Shown one piece after another: positions 25,896 through 35,987 of a stretch of DNA of 64,000 nt. The notes beneath the pieces are model-generated. The model had not been told where the DNA came from. It saw only the letters and a list, made by a program, of their open reading frames with translations, and did not search any database. The DNA comes from Thalassobaculum litoreum DSM 18839. Lineage in GTDB: Bacteria > Pseudomonadota > Alphaproteobacteria > Thalassobaculales > Thalassobaculaceae. Numbering within the stretch: the first letter of the stretch is position 1; each line of letters opens with the position of its first letter. The DNA lies in contig NZ_FNBW01000008.1 of NCBI RefSeq assembly GCF_900102465.1, positions 218,835 to 282,834 on the forward strand, in the 5' to 3' direction. Position numbers and translations under genes: made by a program.

Positions 25896-27680
25896 ATGCA
25901 CCGCTATCGCACCCACACCTGTTCCGACCTTCGCGACACCCATGTCGGCGAGACCGTCCGCCTGTCCGGCTGGATCCACCGCCGCCGCGACCATGGTCAG
26001 CTGGTGTTCCTGGATCTGCGCGATCACTACGGCATCACCCAGTGCGTCACCGATGTCGAGGACCCGGCCTTCCAGCAGGTTGAGAAGTACCGGCTGGAGA
26101 GCGTGGTGTGCATCACCGGCCGCGTGGTGAAGCGCAGCGACGAGACCATCAACACCAAGCTGCCGACCGGCCAGATCGAGGTCCGGATCGACGATTTCGA
26201 GGTGCTGTCCGCCGCCGACCAGGTGCCGCTGCAGGTCAACTCCGACGAGGATGCCGGCGAGGAGACGCGGCTGCGCTACCGCTATCTCGACCTGCGCCGC
26301 GAGCGGGTGCACAACAACATCATCCTGCGTTCCAAGGTGATCTCCTCCATCCGCCGCCGCATGGTCGAGCAGGGCTTCATGGAGTTCCAGACGCCGATCC
26401 TGACCGCATCTTCGCCGGAGGGTGCCCGCGACTTCCTGGTGCCGTCGCGTCTGCACCCGGGCAAGTTCTACGCGCTGCCCCAGGCGCCGCAGCAGTTCAA
26501 GCAGCTGATCATGGTGTCCGGCTTCGACCGGTACTTCCAGATCGCGCCCTGCTTCCGCGACGAGGACAGCCGCGCCGACCGCTCGCCGGGCGAGTTCTAT
26601 CAGCTCGACCTGGAGATGAGCTTCGTCGAGCAGGAGGACGTGTTCGCCGCCGTCGAGCCGGTGCTGGCGGGCGTGTTCAAGGAATTCTCCGACTGGACCG
26701 TGCCGGATCCGTTCCCGCGCATCCCGTACCGCGAGGCGATGCTGAAATACGGCTCCGACAAGCCGGATCTGCGGATTCCGATCGAGATCGCCGATGTCAG
26801 CGAGATCTTCCGCGGCTCCGACTTCGCGATCTTCGCCAAGCTGGTCGAGGGCGGCGGCGTGATCCGCGCCATTCCGGGTCCCAAGTGCGGCAGCCGCGCG
26901 ATCTGCGACCGCATGAACTCCTGGGCCCAGGGCCAGGGCGCGCCGGGTCTCGGCTACATGATCTTCGGCGACGGCGAGGCCCGCGGCCCGATCGCCAACC
27001 GCCTGCCGGCCGAGAAGATCGAGGCGCTGAAGGCGATCACCGGCATGGGCGACGGCGACGCCATCTTCTTCGCCGGCGGCAAGGAGCTGGAAGCGGCCAA
27101 GCTCGCCGGCCAGGCCCGCCTGAAGCTGGGCGCCGATCTCGACATCGTCGAGAAGGGCGTCTTCAAGCTGTGCTGGATCGTCGACTTCCCGATGTACGAG
27201 GCCGACGAGGGCACCGGCGTCATCGACTTCTCGCACAACCCGTTCTCCATGCCCCAGGGCGGTATGGAGGCGCTGGAGACGATGGATCCGCTGGATATCC
27301 TCGCGTTCCAGTACGACGTGGTCTGCAACGGCGTCGAGTTGTCCTCGGGCGCCATCCGGAACCATCGCCCGGAGATCATGTACAAGGCGTTCGAGATCGC
27401 CGGCTACGGCCCGGAGGTCGTGGACGACAAGTTCGCCGGCATGATCAACGCCTTCAAGTTCGGCGCCCCGCCGCATGGCGGCATCGCCCCGGGCATCGAC
27501 CGTATCGTGATGATGCTGGCCGGCGAGCAGAACCTGCGCGAGGTCATCCTGTTCCCGATGAACCAGCGGGCGGAGGACCTGATGATGAACGCGCCGAGCG
27601 AGGTGCGTCCGGAACAGCTCCGCGACCTGCACATCAAGCTGGCCCTGCCGCCCAAGGCGGCGCCGAAGACCGAGGGCTAA
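25896..27680 (+). CDS. aspS: Aspartyl-tRNA synthetase (class II, bacterial type)
   Basis: This 594-residue AspRS has an N-terminal OB-fold anticodon-binding domain (1-about 105; [26 protein letters not shown]). The class II catalytic core carries motif 2 ([22 protein letters not shown]), a bacterial GAD insertion (about 310-420), and motif 3 ([13 protein letters not shown]). It charges tRNA-Asp. No asparaginyl-tRNA synthetase is seen here. Many alphaproteobacterial enzymes are non-discriminating and also make Asp-tRNA-Asn for GatCAB, which is possible but not provable from this window. The ATG giving [12 protein letters not shown] was chosen over an upstream one. Confidence 0.96.
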   Translation: MHRYRTHTCSDLRDTHVGETVRLSGWIHRRRDHGQLVFLDLRDHYGITQCVTDVEDPAFQQVEKYRLESVVCITGRVVKRSDETINTKLPTGQIEVRIDDFEVLSAADQVPLQVNSDEDAGEETRLRYRYLDLRRERVHNNIILRSKVISSIRRRMVEQGFMEFQTPILTASSPEGARDFLVPSRLHPGKFYALPQAPQQFKQLIMVSGFDRYFQIAPCFRDEDSRADRSPGEFYQLDLEMSFVEQEDVFAAVEPVLAGVFKEFSDWTVPDPFPRIPYREAMLKYGSDKPDLRIPIEIADVSEIFRGSDFAIFAKLVEGGGVIRAIPGPKCGSRAICDRMNSWAQGQGAPGLGYMIFGDGEARGPIANRLPAEKIEALKAITGMGDGDAIFFAGGKELEAAKLAGQARLKLGADLDIVEKGVFKLCWIVDFPMYEADEGTGVIDFSHNPFSMPQGGMEALETMDPLDILAFQYDVVCNGVELSSGAIRNHRPEIMYKAFEIAGYGPEVVDDKFAGMINAFKFGAPPHGGIAPGIDRIVMMLAGEQNLREVILFPMNQRAEDLMMNAPSEVRPEQLRDLHIKLALPPKAAPKTEG

Positions 27681-27687
27681 GCCTCCG

Positions 27688-28110
27688 ATGGCCGGCCGTT
27701 CCTACGTCCTGCAGGAGCAGATCGGCCACCTGCTGCGCCGGGCCCACCAGCGCGCCACCCAGATCTTCCTGGAGACCTTCGAACAGGCCGGCCTGACCCC
27801 GACCCAATGGGCGGCGCTGGCCATGCTGGCGGAGGAGGGGGCGGCCAGCCAGAACGCGCTCGGCCGCATGACGGCGATGGACCCGGCCACCATCCAGGGG
27901 GTGATCCGCCGGCTTGAAGAGCGCGGTCTGATCACCCGCGAGCCGGACCCCGACGACAAGCGCCGCACCAAGCTGCGGTTGTCGGAGCAGGGTCAGGAAC
28001 TGGTGCGCGAGGTGACGGCGCTGGGCATGCGGGTGACCGAGCGGACGCTGGAGCCGCTCGATGCCGGGGACAGACGGAAGTTCCTGGAGATGCTGGCCAA
28101 GCTTTCCTGA
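27688..28110 (+). CDS. MarR family transcriptional regulator
   Basis: This 140-residue winged-helix regulator has the recognition region LTPTQWAALAMLAEEGAASQNALGRMTAMDPATIQGVIRRL and the wing GLITREPDPDDKRRTKLRLSEQG, both close to the MarR consensus. It begins 7 bp after the aspS stop codon, so it is probably read through from aspS. No obvious efflux or degradation gene adjoins it, and its target is unknown. Confidence 0.92.
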   Translation: MAGRSYVLQEQIGHLLRRAHQRATQIFLETFEQAGLTPTQWAALAMLAEEGAASQNALGRMTAMDPATIQGVIRRLEERGLITREPDPDDKRRTKLRLSEQGQELVREVTALGMRVTERTLEPLDAGDRRKFLEMLAKLS

Positions 28111-28211
28111 CCGGCTTCCCAAGCCGCGTCGTCCACCTCTTCATTGACCCCGGCCCGCGTGCGCCGTAGCTTCCGCGCGTTTTTTCACATCCTTCCGAAG
28201 GAGCCGATCCG

Positions 28212-29807
28212 ATGTCCGCCGACCCGATGCGCACACTCGCCACGAACGCCCGCGCCTGGCCGTTCGAGGAGGCGCGCAAACTGGTCGAGCGGTACAAGGA
28301 CGCGCCGCCGGAAAAGGGCTACGTCCTGTTCGAGACCGGCTACGGCCCGTCGGGCCTGCCGCATATCGGCACCTTCGGCGAGGTCGCCCGCACCACCATG
28401 GTGCGCCGCGCCTTCCAGATGATGAGCGACATCCCGACCAAGCTCGTCGCCTTCTCCGACGACATGGACGGGCTGCGCAAGGTGCCGACCAACATCCCCA
28501 ATCAGGAGGCGATGGCGCCTTACCTGAACATGCCGCTTACCCGCGTCCCCGATCCGTTCGGCACCCACGAGAGCTTCGGCCACCACAACAACGCCCGGCT
28601 GCGCGGCTTCCTCGACAGTTTCGGCTTCCAGTACGAGTTCTACTCGGCGACCGAGTGCTACACCTCGGGTCGGTTCGACGAAGCACTGCTGCAGGTGCTG
28701 CGGAACTACGACGCGGTGACCAATGTGGTGCTGCCGACCCTCGGCCCCGAGCGGCGGGCGACCTATTCGCCGTTCCTGCCGGTCTGCCCGCGCACCGGCC
28801 ATGTGCTGCAGGTGCCGATCGTCGACAAGGACGTCGAGGCCGGCACGGTCTCCTACGACGACCCGCAGACCGGCGAGCGGATGAGCGTCCCGGTCACCGG
28901 CGGCAACTGCAAGCTGCAGTGGAAGTGCGACTGGGCGATGCGCTGGTACGCGCTGGGCGTCGATTACGAGATGGCCGGCAAGGACCTGATCGACTCGGTC
29001 AAGCTGTCGTCCCAGATCACCAAGATCCTTGGCCGGCCCGCGCCGGAGGGGTTCAACTACGAGCTGTTCCTCGACGCCGACGGCCAGAAGATCTCCAAGT
29101 CCAAGGGCAACGGCCTGTCGGTCGAGGAGTGGCTGACCTACGGCCCGCCGGACAGCCTGGCGCTGTACATGTACCAGCAGCCGCGCCGGGCCAAGCGCCT
29201 GTATTTCGACGTGATCCCCAAGACCGTCGACGACTACCTGACGTTCCTGTCCAAGTTCCCCGACGAGGACACCGACAAGCGCATCGAAAACCCGGTCTGG
29301 CACATCCATAACGGCCAGCCGCCGGCGCCGGAGAGTTCCGGCCTGTCGTTCTCGCTGCTGCTGAACCTGGCCAGTGTGTGCCACGCCGAGGAGAAGAGCG
29401 TGGTCTGGGGCTATGTCAGCCGCTACGCGCCGGACGCCAGCCCGGAGGCCAACCCGCTGCTCGACACGCTGGTCGGCTACGCGGTGCGCTACTACCAGGA
29501 CTTCGTGCGGCCGGCGAAGCAGTACCGCGCGCCGACCGAGGTGGAGCGGGCGGCGCTGGAGGACCTGAAGGCGGTGCTGGACGGCATGTCGGCCGACGCC
29601 TCGGCGGAGGACCTGCAGGCCGAGGTCTACGAGGTCGGCAAGCGCCATGCATTCGAGAACCTGCGCGACTGGTTCAAGGCGCTGTACGAGACGCTGCTTG
29701 GCCAGTCCCAGGGCCCGCGCTTCGGCTCGTTCATCGCGCTGTACGGCGTGGCGGAGACGGTGGCGCTGCTGGACAAGGCGCTCAAGGGCGAGGACATGGC
29801 GGCCTGA
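28212..29807 (+). CDS. lysK: Lysyl-tRNA synthetase, class I
   Basis: This 531-residue class I LysRS is the form shared by archaea and many alphaproteobacteria, unrelated to class II LysS. The Rossmann catalytic domain holds the HIGH-type motif in [17 protein letters not shown] and the KMSKS motif as [10 protein letters not shown] helical anticodon-binding region follows. It charges tRNA-Lys. GAAGGAG precedes the ATG by about 10 bp. Its length is normal. It follows aspS and marR on the same strand. Confidence 0.96.
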   Translation: MSADPMRTLATNARAWPFEEARKLVERYKDAPPEKGYVLFETGYGPSGLPHIGTFGEVARTTMVRRAFQMMSDIPTKLVAFSDDMDGLRKVPTNIPNQEAMAPYLNMPLTRVPDPFGTHESFGHHNNARLRGFLDSFGFQYEFYSATECYTSGRFDEALLQVLRNYDAVTNVVLPTLGPERRATYSPFLPVCPRTGHVLQVPIVDKDVEAGTVSYDDPQTGERMSVPVTGGNCKLQWKCDWAMRWYALGVDYEMAGKDLIDSVKLSSQITKILGRPAPEGFNYELFLDADGQKISKSKGNGLSVEEWLTYGPPDSLALYMYQQPRRAKRLYFDVIPKTVDDYLTFLSKFPDEDTDKRIENPVWHIHNGQPPAPESSGLSFSLLLNLASVCHAEEKSVVWGYVSRYAPDASPEANPLLDTLVGYAVRYYQDFVRPAKQYRAPTEVERAALEDLKAVLDGMSADASAEDLQAEVYEVGKRHAFENLRDWFKALYETLLGQSQGPRFGSFIALYGVAETVALLDKALKGEDMAA

Positions 29808-29840
29808 GGCTGCCGCCTTTTCCTTCTTTCTCTCAATACC

Positions 29841-29949
29841 GTCATCCCGGCAGAGCCCGGACTTGATCCGGGATCTGCCCGGGACCGTGGCACGGGCGGC
29901 TGGGTCCCGGCCTCGCCCCGGGTCAGGCCCGGGGACGATCCGGGATGAC
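29841..29949. repeat. Complex inverted-repeat cluster, member 3 of the dispersed family
   Basis: GTCATCCCGG (29841-29850) and CCGGGATGAC (29940-29949) frame a block with several CCCGGA..TCCGGG and CCCGGGAC/GTCCCGG palindromes. It lies after lysK and before the convergent lipoprotein gene. The GTCATCCC ends are shared with members 4 and 5, which marks the family. Confidence 0.75.
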
Positions 29950-29978
29950 GAGAACGGCTAAGGGCCGACCGGGTGGCC

Positions 29979-30299
29979 TCACCAGCAGCGCGAGTCCTGC
30001 GTGCTCTGGCCCTGCGGGCAGAGGATCGGCTTGCTGCGGTCGATCTTGTTGTCGACCGCGCGCTTCTTGATGCCCTCGTCGATGCAGCGGGTCAGGCCGC
30101 GGCGTACCGCCTCGTTCTCCCAGGCCTCGGGCATGCGGCCCTTGTAGGCGAAGGTCGAGAGATAGCCGCAGACTTCCTCGTCGGACATCGCCGCGATCTC
30201 GTCCTGCGGCATCTGGCGGGCCTTCTCCAGTCCGCCACAGGCGGTCAGCGCGAGAAGCAGGGCGGCGACAGCGACGATGGGTGCGGGCGGGCGGATCAT
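29979..30299 (-). CDS. Hypothetical lipoprotein
   Basis: This 106-residue protein has a lipoprotein signal peptide ending in the lipobox LTAC (Cys20) followed by GG, so it should be lipid-anchored in the envelope. The mature part is small, helical and charged, with four further cysteines (VCGYLS, TRCIDEG, ILCPQG and C-terminal RCW) that could form disulfides. I do not recognise a family. It overlaps the DUF1028 gene by 4 bp (ATGA) and is last in the unit starting with the branched-chain aminotransferase. Confidence 0.75.
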   Translation of the reverse strand: MIRPPAPIVAVAALLLALTACGGLEKARQMPQDEIAAMSDEEVCGYLSTFAYKGRMPEAWENEAVRRGLTRCIDEGIKKRAVDNKIDRSKPILCPQGQSTQDSRCW

Positions 30300-30976
30300 G
30301 CGTGGCCTTCCAGGCTGCGGGTGTCGGGGGCGGCGGCCGGATCGACGGCGCGCAGCAGATAGCCGTCCATGATCTCGCGCCAGCGCTCCCAGGTGCGGCG
30401 CAGGTCGGCGATCGGGGTCGGCGAGTTGTCGATCCGAAGATCGATGATCGGGAAGGTATAGCCCGGATCGCAGACGACAAGGGCGGCCGATTGCAGCGGG
30501 TCGAGCTCGCCGCCTTCGGCCTCGCCGCCCTCAAGCCCCTGGATCAGCCGGTCGGCCAGTTCCGCCATGGGATCGGTCTCGAACCCGGCGGCGATACCGG
30601 CCAGGACCGCCTCGCTCTTCACCCAGTTGCCGATCACGAACCCGTCGCCCAGCACCAGCCCGTCGGCCGGCCGGGCGCAGCTTTCGCCGGTGAACACGGC
30701 GGCCTCGCCGTCGGCGGTCAGCACGCCGAGCTGGCGCCAGGCGCTGTGCGGGGTGGAGGCGACGATGGCGGCCACCGCCTCCTCGGCGCTGCGGCCGCCG
30801 CGCAGCAGGTCGAGGCCGAGCGGACCCAGGCGTGGATCGGTGCGGGCCTGGGTCACCACCAGGCCGAGCCCCGGGGCGGCGTGCGGACAGCGCCCGCCGG
30901 CCCCGATGGAGGAGGTGGACAGCGCGGTGCCGAACTGCCCGGTGCGGCGGCAGAGGCCGCCAACGGTGAAGGTCAT
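30296..30976 (-). CDS. DUF1028 family protein (Ntn-hydrolase-like fold)
   Basis: This 226-residue member of DUF1028 shows the characteristic N-terminus with RTGQFGTALSTSSIGAGGRCPHAAPGLGLVVTQA, then PRLGPLGLDLLRGG and LGDGFVIGNWV. The family resembles N-terminal-nucleophile hydrolases, but its substrates are unknown. In many genomes it lies near amino-acid or peptide metabolism genes. Here it follows a branched-chain aminotransferase by 27 bp and is coupled to a lipoprotein gene. Confidence 0.85.
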   Translation of the reverse strand: MTFTVGGLCRRTGQFGTALSTSSIGAGGRCPHAAPGLGLVVTQARTDPRLGPLGLDLLRGGRSAEEAVAAIVASTPHSAWRQLGVLTADGEAAVFTGESCARPADGLVLGDGFVIGNWVKSEAVLAGIAAGFETDPMAELADRLIQGLEGGEAEGGELDPLQSAALVVCDPGYTFPIIDLRIDNSPTPIADLRRTWERWREIMDGYLLRAVDPAAAPDTRSLEGHA

Positions 30977-31003
30977 GGTGTTGCCTGCGGTCTCGCGTCG
31001 GGG

Positions 31004-31861
31004 TTACGCATCGCCATGGGCATAGGCCCAGTACAGCTCCCGCGCCTTGGCGGTGATCGGCCCCGGCTGCAGCGCCCGGTCGACGATCTTGGTGATCGAC
31101 ATGACCTTGCCGTGGTTGCCGCAGGAGAAGATCTCGTCGGCCTCCATCAGCTCGCCGGTGGTCACCACCCGCTCATGCACCTTGTAGCCGGCCTTGGTCA
31201 GCAGCTTGATCACGCGCTGGCGGGTGATGCCGTTCAGGAAGGTGCCGTTGGGGATCGGCGTGTGGACTTCGCCGTCCTTGGCAAAGAACAGGTTGGCGGT
31301 GGCCAGTTCGGCGACGTTGCCGATCGGGTCGAGCACCACGCAATTGTCGTATCCCGCCTCGTGGGCCAGCTTCAGGGCGCGGCCGGCATTGGCGTAGAGA
31401 CAGGCGGCCTTGGCGTCGACCGGCGCGGCGGTCGGCATCGGCCGGACCTTCTCGGAGATGTTCACGCTGAAGCCGGTATCCTCCGGCAGCGGGCTCTCGT
31501 AGATCGTCAGCATGAAGCGGGTGGTGTCCGGATCCGGGTAGATCCAGCCGCCATCGGCCCAGAACATCGGCTTCAGGTAGAGCGCGGTGCTGCCGTCGAA
31601 CTTGGACACGCCGTCCTTGATCAGCTCGACGATCTCCTGCGGCCGGATCTTCGGCTCCAGCAGCATGTTGCGGGCGCTGCGGCAGGCGCGCTCGCAGTGC
31701 TGGTCCACGTCCGGAATGGTGCCCTCGAACCACCGGGCGCCGTCGAACACCAGGCTGCCGAGCCAGGTCGACTGGGTCATCGGACCGAGAACCATGGGGT
31801 TGCCCTCGTGCCAGCTCTGATCCTGGTCCACGTAGGTAAAGGCCTTGGGAGGCGTGGCCAT
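31004..31861 (-). CDS. Branched-chain amino acid aminotransferase-like (class IV PLP enzyme)
   Basis: This 285-residue fold-type IV aminotransferase has the Schiff-base Lys151 in [16 protein letters not shown], the cofactor-binding [18 protein letters not shown], and [21 protein letters not shown]. These fit IlvE, which interconverts Val/Leu/Ile and their 2-oxo acids. D-amino-acid transaminases and 4-amino-4-deoxychorismate lyases share the fold, so the substrate is likely rather than certain. It is the first gene of a three-gene minus-strand operon and is divergent from pyrD. Confidence 0.88.
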   Translation of the reverse strand: MATPPKAFTYVDQDQSWHEGNPMVLGPMTQSTWLGSLVFDGARWFEGTIPDVDQHCERACRSARNMLLEPKIRPQEIVELIKDGVSKFDGSTALYLKPMFWADGGWIYPDPDTTRFMLTIYESPLPEDTGFSVNISEKVRPMPTAAPVDAKAACLYANAGRALKLAHEAGYDNCVVLDPIGNVAELATANLFFAKDGEVHTPIPNGTFLNGITRQRVIKLLTKAGYKVHERVVTTGELMEADEIFSCGNHGKVMSITKIVDRALQPGPITAKARELYWAYAHGDA

Positions 31862-32001
31862 CGGAATGCTCCGTCGATGATGTGTTGTTTGGACCGACCT
31901 TAGCCCGCCCGATGCGGGCTTGCCAACGCGCCACCGTCACCCGCGCTGTTTCCCATTCGAATGCTTGTGAGGCGCCGGAGCACCGACTACCGTCTCGCGC
32001 C

Positions 32002-33075
32002 ATGTCGATGTTCGATCTCGCCCTGCCGCTCCTGCGGCGTCTCGATCCGGAAACCGCCCACCGTGCCACCGTCCGCGCGCTGGCGGCCGGGATCGCGCCC
32101 GTGGACCGTTCCGCCCCGCCGCCGGGCCTGTCGCAGCGCCTGATGGGGTTGGATTTCCCGCACCCGGTCTGCCTCGCCGCCGGCTTCGACAAGAGTGCCG
32201 AATGCTGGCACGCCCTGCTGAACCTGGGCGTCGGCGCGGTCGAGGTCGGGACCATCACGCCGCGTCCCCAGGCGGGCAATCCGCGGCCGCGGCTGTTCCG
32301 GCTGCCGGAGGACGCGGCCGTGATCAACCGCAACGGCTTCAACAACGATGGTCTCGACGCCGCGGCGGGGCGTCTGGCGCGCCATGCCCGGCACGCCGGC
32401 ATCCTCGGCGTCAATGTCGGCGCCAACAAGGACACGGCGGATCCGGTCGAGGACTATGATTACGGCGTCCGCATGCTGGCACCCCTGGCCGATTACCTGA
32501 CGATCAACGTGTCCTCGCCGAACACACCGGGCCTGCGCGACCTGCAGGGCGAGGGGGCGCTGGGCCGGCTGCTGGACGCGGTGGTGGCGGCGCGGGCGAC
32601 CGCCTGCGGGCCGAACGGACCGCCGGTGCTGCTGAAGATCGCCCCGGACCTGGCCGAGGGACAGTTGGAAGCCATCGTCGAGACGGCGGTGCGCGCCGGG
32701 GTGGCCGGGCTGATCATCTCCAACACCACCATTGCCCGTCCCGAGTCGCTGCGGTCGCCGTCGCGCGGGGAGACCGGCGGGCTGTCCGGCCGGCCGCTGT
32801 TCGCGCCGTCCACCAAGGTGCTGGCCCGCGCCCGCCTGCTGGCCGGGGACCGGCTGGTTCTGGTCGGCGTCGGCGGGGTGGAGAGCGGCGAGACGGCCTA
32901 TGCCAAGATCCGGGCCGGCGCCTCGCTTGTGCAGCTTTACTCGGCCCTGGTGTATAACGGACCGGGGTTGTTCCGGCGGATCCGGGACGATCTCGCCGCC
33001 CGCATGGCGGCCGACGGCTATGCCGCCATCGGCGAGGCCGTCGGCGTCGACGCGGCCGAGTTGGCCGGCGGCTGA
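32002..33075 (+). CDS. pyrD: Dihydroorotate dehydrogenase (quinone), class 2
   Basis: This 357-residue membrane-associated FMN enzyme oxidises dihydroorotate to orotate with ubiquinone in pyrimidine synthesis. Class 2 features are the N-terminal amphipathic helix region ([18 protein letters not shown]), [19 protein letters not shown] and the catalytic-Ser motif [44 protein letters not shown] follows near the C-terminus. The ATG giving [11 protein letters not shown] matches the expected family start. carA, carB, upp and cdd elsewhere in the window serve the same nucleotide pool. Confidence 0.96.
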   Translation: MSMFDLALPLLRRLDPETAHRATVRALAAGIAPVDRSAPPPGLSQRLMGLDFPHPVCLAAGFDKSAECWHALLNLGVGAVEVGTITPRPQAGNPRPRLFRLPEDAAVINRNGFNNDGLDAAAGRLARHARHAGILGVNVGANKDTADPVEDYDYGVRMLAPLADYLTINVSSPNTPGLRDLQGEGALGRLLDAVVAARATACGPNGPPVLLKIAPDLAEGQLEAIVETAVRAGVAGLIISNTTIARPESLRSPSRGETGGLSGRPLFAPSTKVLARARLLAGDRLVLVGVGGVESGETAYAKIRAGASLVQLYSALVYNGPGLFRRIRDDLAARMAADGYAAIGEAVGVDAAELAGG

Positions 33076-33206
33076 GGACAACGCGTGCGCATCGCCAGCC
33101 GAGGGAGCAGGTCATCATCGGTCACATCCTGATCGCCCTGGTCTATCTCGGAGCCGCCGGTGCCGCCGCCTGGGCGGCGGAGACGTACCTGCTCGCCTCC
33201 GGTCCG

Positions 33207-34301
33207 GTGGTCCTGGTGCTGCTGGCCGGGATCTTCATCTCCTGGCACATCGCCATCGCCGGACGGCTTGCCGCCGGACGGGCCGAGCGGCGCCTGCGCG
33301 AGGTGGTCCGCCGCGTCGCCGCCTTGCAGGAGGAGGCCGAGCTCGCCCGGGCCGAGGTCGAAACCCTGCGCGACCGCCTGGACGACCTGCCCGATGCCGA
33401 GCGCCTCTCCGGCGAGCTGAAGGTGCTGCAGGGTCTGCTGAAGCAGCTCGCCGGCCGCAAGGACAGCGCGGGCGGCGCGATATCGGCGCCGGGCAAGTCG
33501 GACACGGTCGTCGCCGTGCCCACCGGCGCGCGCGGCGGCCAGGTCGTCATGATGGAGAGCGAGGAGCTCCTGGCGGCGATCGAACAGGCGCTGCGCGACG
33601 AGGCGGTCGAGCTCTACCTGCAGCCGGTGGTCAGCCTGCCCCAGCGCAAGCGCCGATTCTACGAGTGCTTCTCGCGCATCATCTTGCCGAACGGCTCGGT
33701 CATCACCCCGGAGCAGTACATTCCCGTCGCCGAACAGGCCGGGCTGGTTGCGGCGATCGACAACCTGCTGCTGGTGCGCTGCGTGCAGCTCGTGCGCCGT
33801 GCCCGGCGCGATCACCTGGATGTCGGCTTCTTCTGCAACATCTCCAACGCCTCGCTGACCGATGTCGATTTCTTCCAGGACTTCATCACCTTCATGGCGG
33901 AGAACCGGCAGCTCGCCGAGACCCTGGTCTTCGAGTTCGACTACGCCAGCATTGCCGCCGGCGACTACATCACCCGGATGAACCTGCAGCGCCTGCGCGG
34001 CGTCGGCTACCGCTTCTCTCTCGATCAGGTGCACGACCTGGACCTCGACCTGGAGGAGCTGTCGGGTCAGGGCTTCCGCTACGTCAAGGTCAACGCCCAT
34101 CTGCTGCACGAGATGGCCCGCGGCGACGATCCGGTGCTCGACATGCGCTCGTTCAAGGGCGCGCTCGACCGCTACGCGATGGACCTGATCGTGGAGAAGA
34201 TCGAGAGCGAGGACATGCTGCTCGATCTGCTGGAACTGAAGGTGGATTTCGGGCAGGGATACCTCTTCGGCGAACCCCGTCCCCTCGTCGACAAGAAGTA
34301 G
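33207..34301 (+). CDS. Degenerate EAL-domain protein, TipF-like
   Basis: The order is a membrane-spanning N-terminus, a coiled coil (about 25-75; REVVRRVAALQEEAELARAEVETLRDRL) and an EAL domain (about 115-364). Key c-di-GMP phosphodiesterase residues are altered: the EAL core reads YECFSRI and the DDFG loop reads LDQVHDL. The protein more likely binds c-di-GMP than cleaves it, as described for Caulobacter TipF in flagellar placement. The only standard start in frame is this GTG, which cuts the first hydrophobic segment. In-frame sequence back to about 33114 encodes IIGHILIALVYLGAAGAAAW, preceded by GAGGGAG, but there is no ATG/GTG/TTG. The true start is uncertain. Confidence 0.8.
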   Translation: MVLVLLAGIFISWHIAIAGRLAAGRAERRLREVVRRVAALQEEAELARAEVETLRDRLDDLPDAERLSGELKVLQGLLKQLAGRKDSAGGAISAPGKSDTVVAVPTGARGGQVVMMESEELLAAIEQALRDEAVELYLQPVVSLPQRKRRFYECFSRIILPNGSVITPEQYIPVAEQAGLVAAIDNLLLVRCVQLVRRARRDHLDVGFFCNISNASLTDVDFFQDFITFMAENRQLAETLVFEFDYASIAAGDYITRMNLQRLRGVGYRFSLDQVHDLDLDLEELSGQGFRYVKVNAHLLHEMARGDDPVLDMRSFKGALDRYAMDLIVEKIESEDMLLDLLELKVDFGQGYLFGEPRPLVDKK

Positions 34302-34327
34302 CGACCACCAAGCGAGAGAGTGTCCCG

Positions 34328-35203
34328 ATGACCCAGAACGCGGCCGAGATCCTGGCCGACGGCGTGTCCGCCCTTGCCGACCGTTACGATGGCTGGATCT
34401 TCGACGTCTGGGGGACGATCTACGACGGCGGGGCCGTGTTCGCGGGCGCGCGCGACGTGCTGGAGAACCTGGCGGCGCGCGGTGTCCCGGTCGCCATCAT
34501 GTCCAATTCGCCGCGCCAGACCGCGGTGGTGGAGGAGCGGCTGACCGGGCTCGGCATTCCGGGCGACTTGTACCGGGTGGTGATCACCTCGGGCGGCGAG
34601 GCGCGACGTTATCTGATCGACGGTCTGGACGCGTTCCACGCCGGGCTGGGATCGCGGGTCTACACCTTCGCCCCGGACCGCTTCGGCGACATCCTGCCGG
34701 GCACCCGGTTCACCCTGGTCGAGCGTCTGGAAGAGGCGGACTGGATCCTGAACGCCGGGCCGGCCGGAGAGTTCGACCAGGTCGAGACCTACGAGGACCG
34801 GCTGGCCGAGGCGGCCGAGCGCGGGCTGGGGATGATCTGCGCCAATCCCGACCTCGCGGTCTTCGACCAGGGCCGGCTGAAGATGCATGCGGGCTCCATG
34901 GCGGCCCGCTACGAGGCGCTGGGCGGCAGCGTGCACTACCACGGCAAGCCCCACGCGCCGGTGTTCCTGCGCGCCGCCGAGCTGCTCGGCGCGCCCGGCG
35001 GCCGGCTGATCATGGTCGGCGACAACCGGCATACGGATATCGCCGGCGCCGACGCCGCGGGCATGGCGTCGCTGCTGCTGGCCGACGGCATCCACCACGA
35101 ACGCCTGCTGCGCGACGGCGAGCTCGACCGTGCGGGCGTCGAGGCGTTCCTGGCGGAGCCGGGCGCGATGCCGACCTATGTGGCGGCGCGGTTGACCTGG
35201 TAG
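34328..35203 (+). CDS. HAD superfamily hydrolase, class IIA (TIGR01459-type)
   Basis: This 291-residue HAD phosphatase of the NagD/AraL group with a C2b cap has motif I FDVWGTIYDG, motif II MSNSPRQ, the KPH Lys (HYHGKPHAPVF), and motif IV MVGDNRHTDIAGADAAGM. Its natural substrate is likely a small sugar or nucleotide phosphate; members of this group remain uncharacterised. The ATG was chosen for the GAGAGAG site 8 bp upstream. It follows the TipF-like gene by 26 bp on the same strand. Confidence 0.88.
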   Translation: MTQNAAEILADGVSALADRYDGWIFDVWGTIYDGGAVFAGARDVLENLAARGVPVAIMSNSPRQTAVVEERLTGLGIPGDLYRVVITSGGEARRYLIDGLDAFHAGLGSRVYTFAPDRFGDILPGTRFTLVERLEEADWILNAGPAGEFDQVETYEDRLAEAAERGLGMICANPDLAVFDQGRLKMHAGSMAARYEALGGSVHYHGKPHAPVFLRAAELLGAPGGRLIMVGDNRHTDIAGADAAGMASLLLADGIHHERLLRDGELDRAGVEAFLAEPGAMPTYVAARLTW

Positions 35204-35212
35204 GGGGAGGCC

Positions 35213-35275
35213 CAGCCTCGAGCCTCACGCCCTCGAGCCTCAGGTCCCCGGCCTCAGGTCCTGGGGACTCAGGTC
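35213..35275. repeat. Short imperfect tandem repeats between convergent genes
   Basis: Two copies of CCTCGAGCCTCA and three of CTCAGGTC(C/T) lie in tandem between the HAD gene and the ribbon-helix-helix gene, just reaching the latter's stop codon. This is a minor simple repeat, and no function is suggested. Confidence 0.6.
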
Positions 35276-35628
35276 TTGCCGGCGGCGCTTTTCTGTTCGG
35301 CGTGGAAGCGGTCCATGGTGGCCTCCAGCAGGCCGGGGAACGCGGCCTGAGGGGCTTGGCCGAGACTAGGCTGGGAGCGCTGCGGCATCTCCAGCAGCTC
35401 GGCGGCGTGACGGAAATAGGTCAGCAGGAAGACTCGCAGGGCCGAGGACATCGACGAATCGACCCGCCGGATCTCCACCGCCGTGCAGAGCTCGTCCAGA
35501 CCGACCTCCTCCCGGCGGCAGATTTCGGTGAGCCCGTCCCACACCTGTTCTTCCAGACTGACGCTTGTCCGCCGGGAACCTAGGGTGACGTTTCTACGTT
35601 GCCGGTTCCGGCTCAACTCCTTCGTCAC
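35269..35628 (-). CDS. Ribbon-helix-helix domain protein (RHH_4-like)
   Basis: This protein of about 119 residues has the ribbon-helix-helix signature RRTSVSLEEQVWDGLTEICRREEVGLDELC, followed by SSALRVFLLTYFRHAAE. It is the small alphaproteobacterial DNA-binding-like family often placed in PF13467. A GTG start preceded by GAAAGAGA was chosen. ATG codons at 35697 and 35775 would add an N-terminus in less typical, lower-GC sequence. It may be a regulator; the partner is unknown. Confidence 0.75.
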   Translation of the reverse strand: MTKELSRNRQRRNVTLGSRRTSVSLEEQVWDGLTEICRREEVGLDELCTAVEIRRVDSSMSSALRVFLLTYFRHAAELLEMPQRSQPSLGQAPQAAFPGLLEATMDRFHAEQKSAAGKT

Positions 35629-35987
35629 GTCCGCTGTCTCTTTCTGGTCTCGGGAAAGGCCGACGGGCAGGAAATACCGTCGGCAGGTCAAATGCATACG
35701 CCTTGTTTCTCCGCCGCGGCGCATACAAAAAAGCACACTACCGCATGCAAGTTGCACACGATTGCATGGTGCCACCGTGGGTGCAATACGGATTTTGAAA
35801 TACGCGCCATAGGAGTTGTCCCGCCATTTGAGGGCGTCGCCCCTGACGTCAGGGCCGGCTGGCGCGCTTGCCGCCCGACGGAGATTCGCGTATTTTCACA
35901 ACAACTTGAAATTCATCAAAAACTTGCTGAATTGTTGGTGTCGCGCGGCGACAGGACAAATCAAGTCATAACCAGTGAGAAACGCTG
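35629..35987. other. 359-bp intergenic region upstream of an Lrp-type gene
   Basis: This AT-richer gap between divergent genes contains repeated TTGCA/TGCAA half-sites around 35742-35792 and an imperfect inverted repeat near 35897-35940 (CAACAA..TTGTTG, with AACTTG repeated inside). It is about 50 bp before the Lrp-type start, a plausible autoregulatory site. No coding signal is convincing. Confidence 0.4.
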
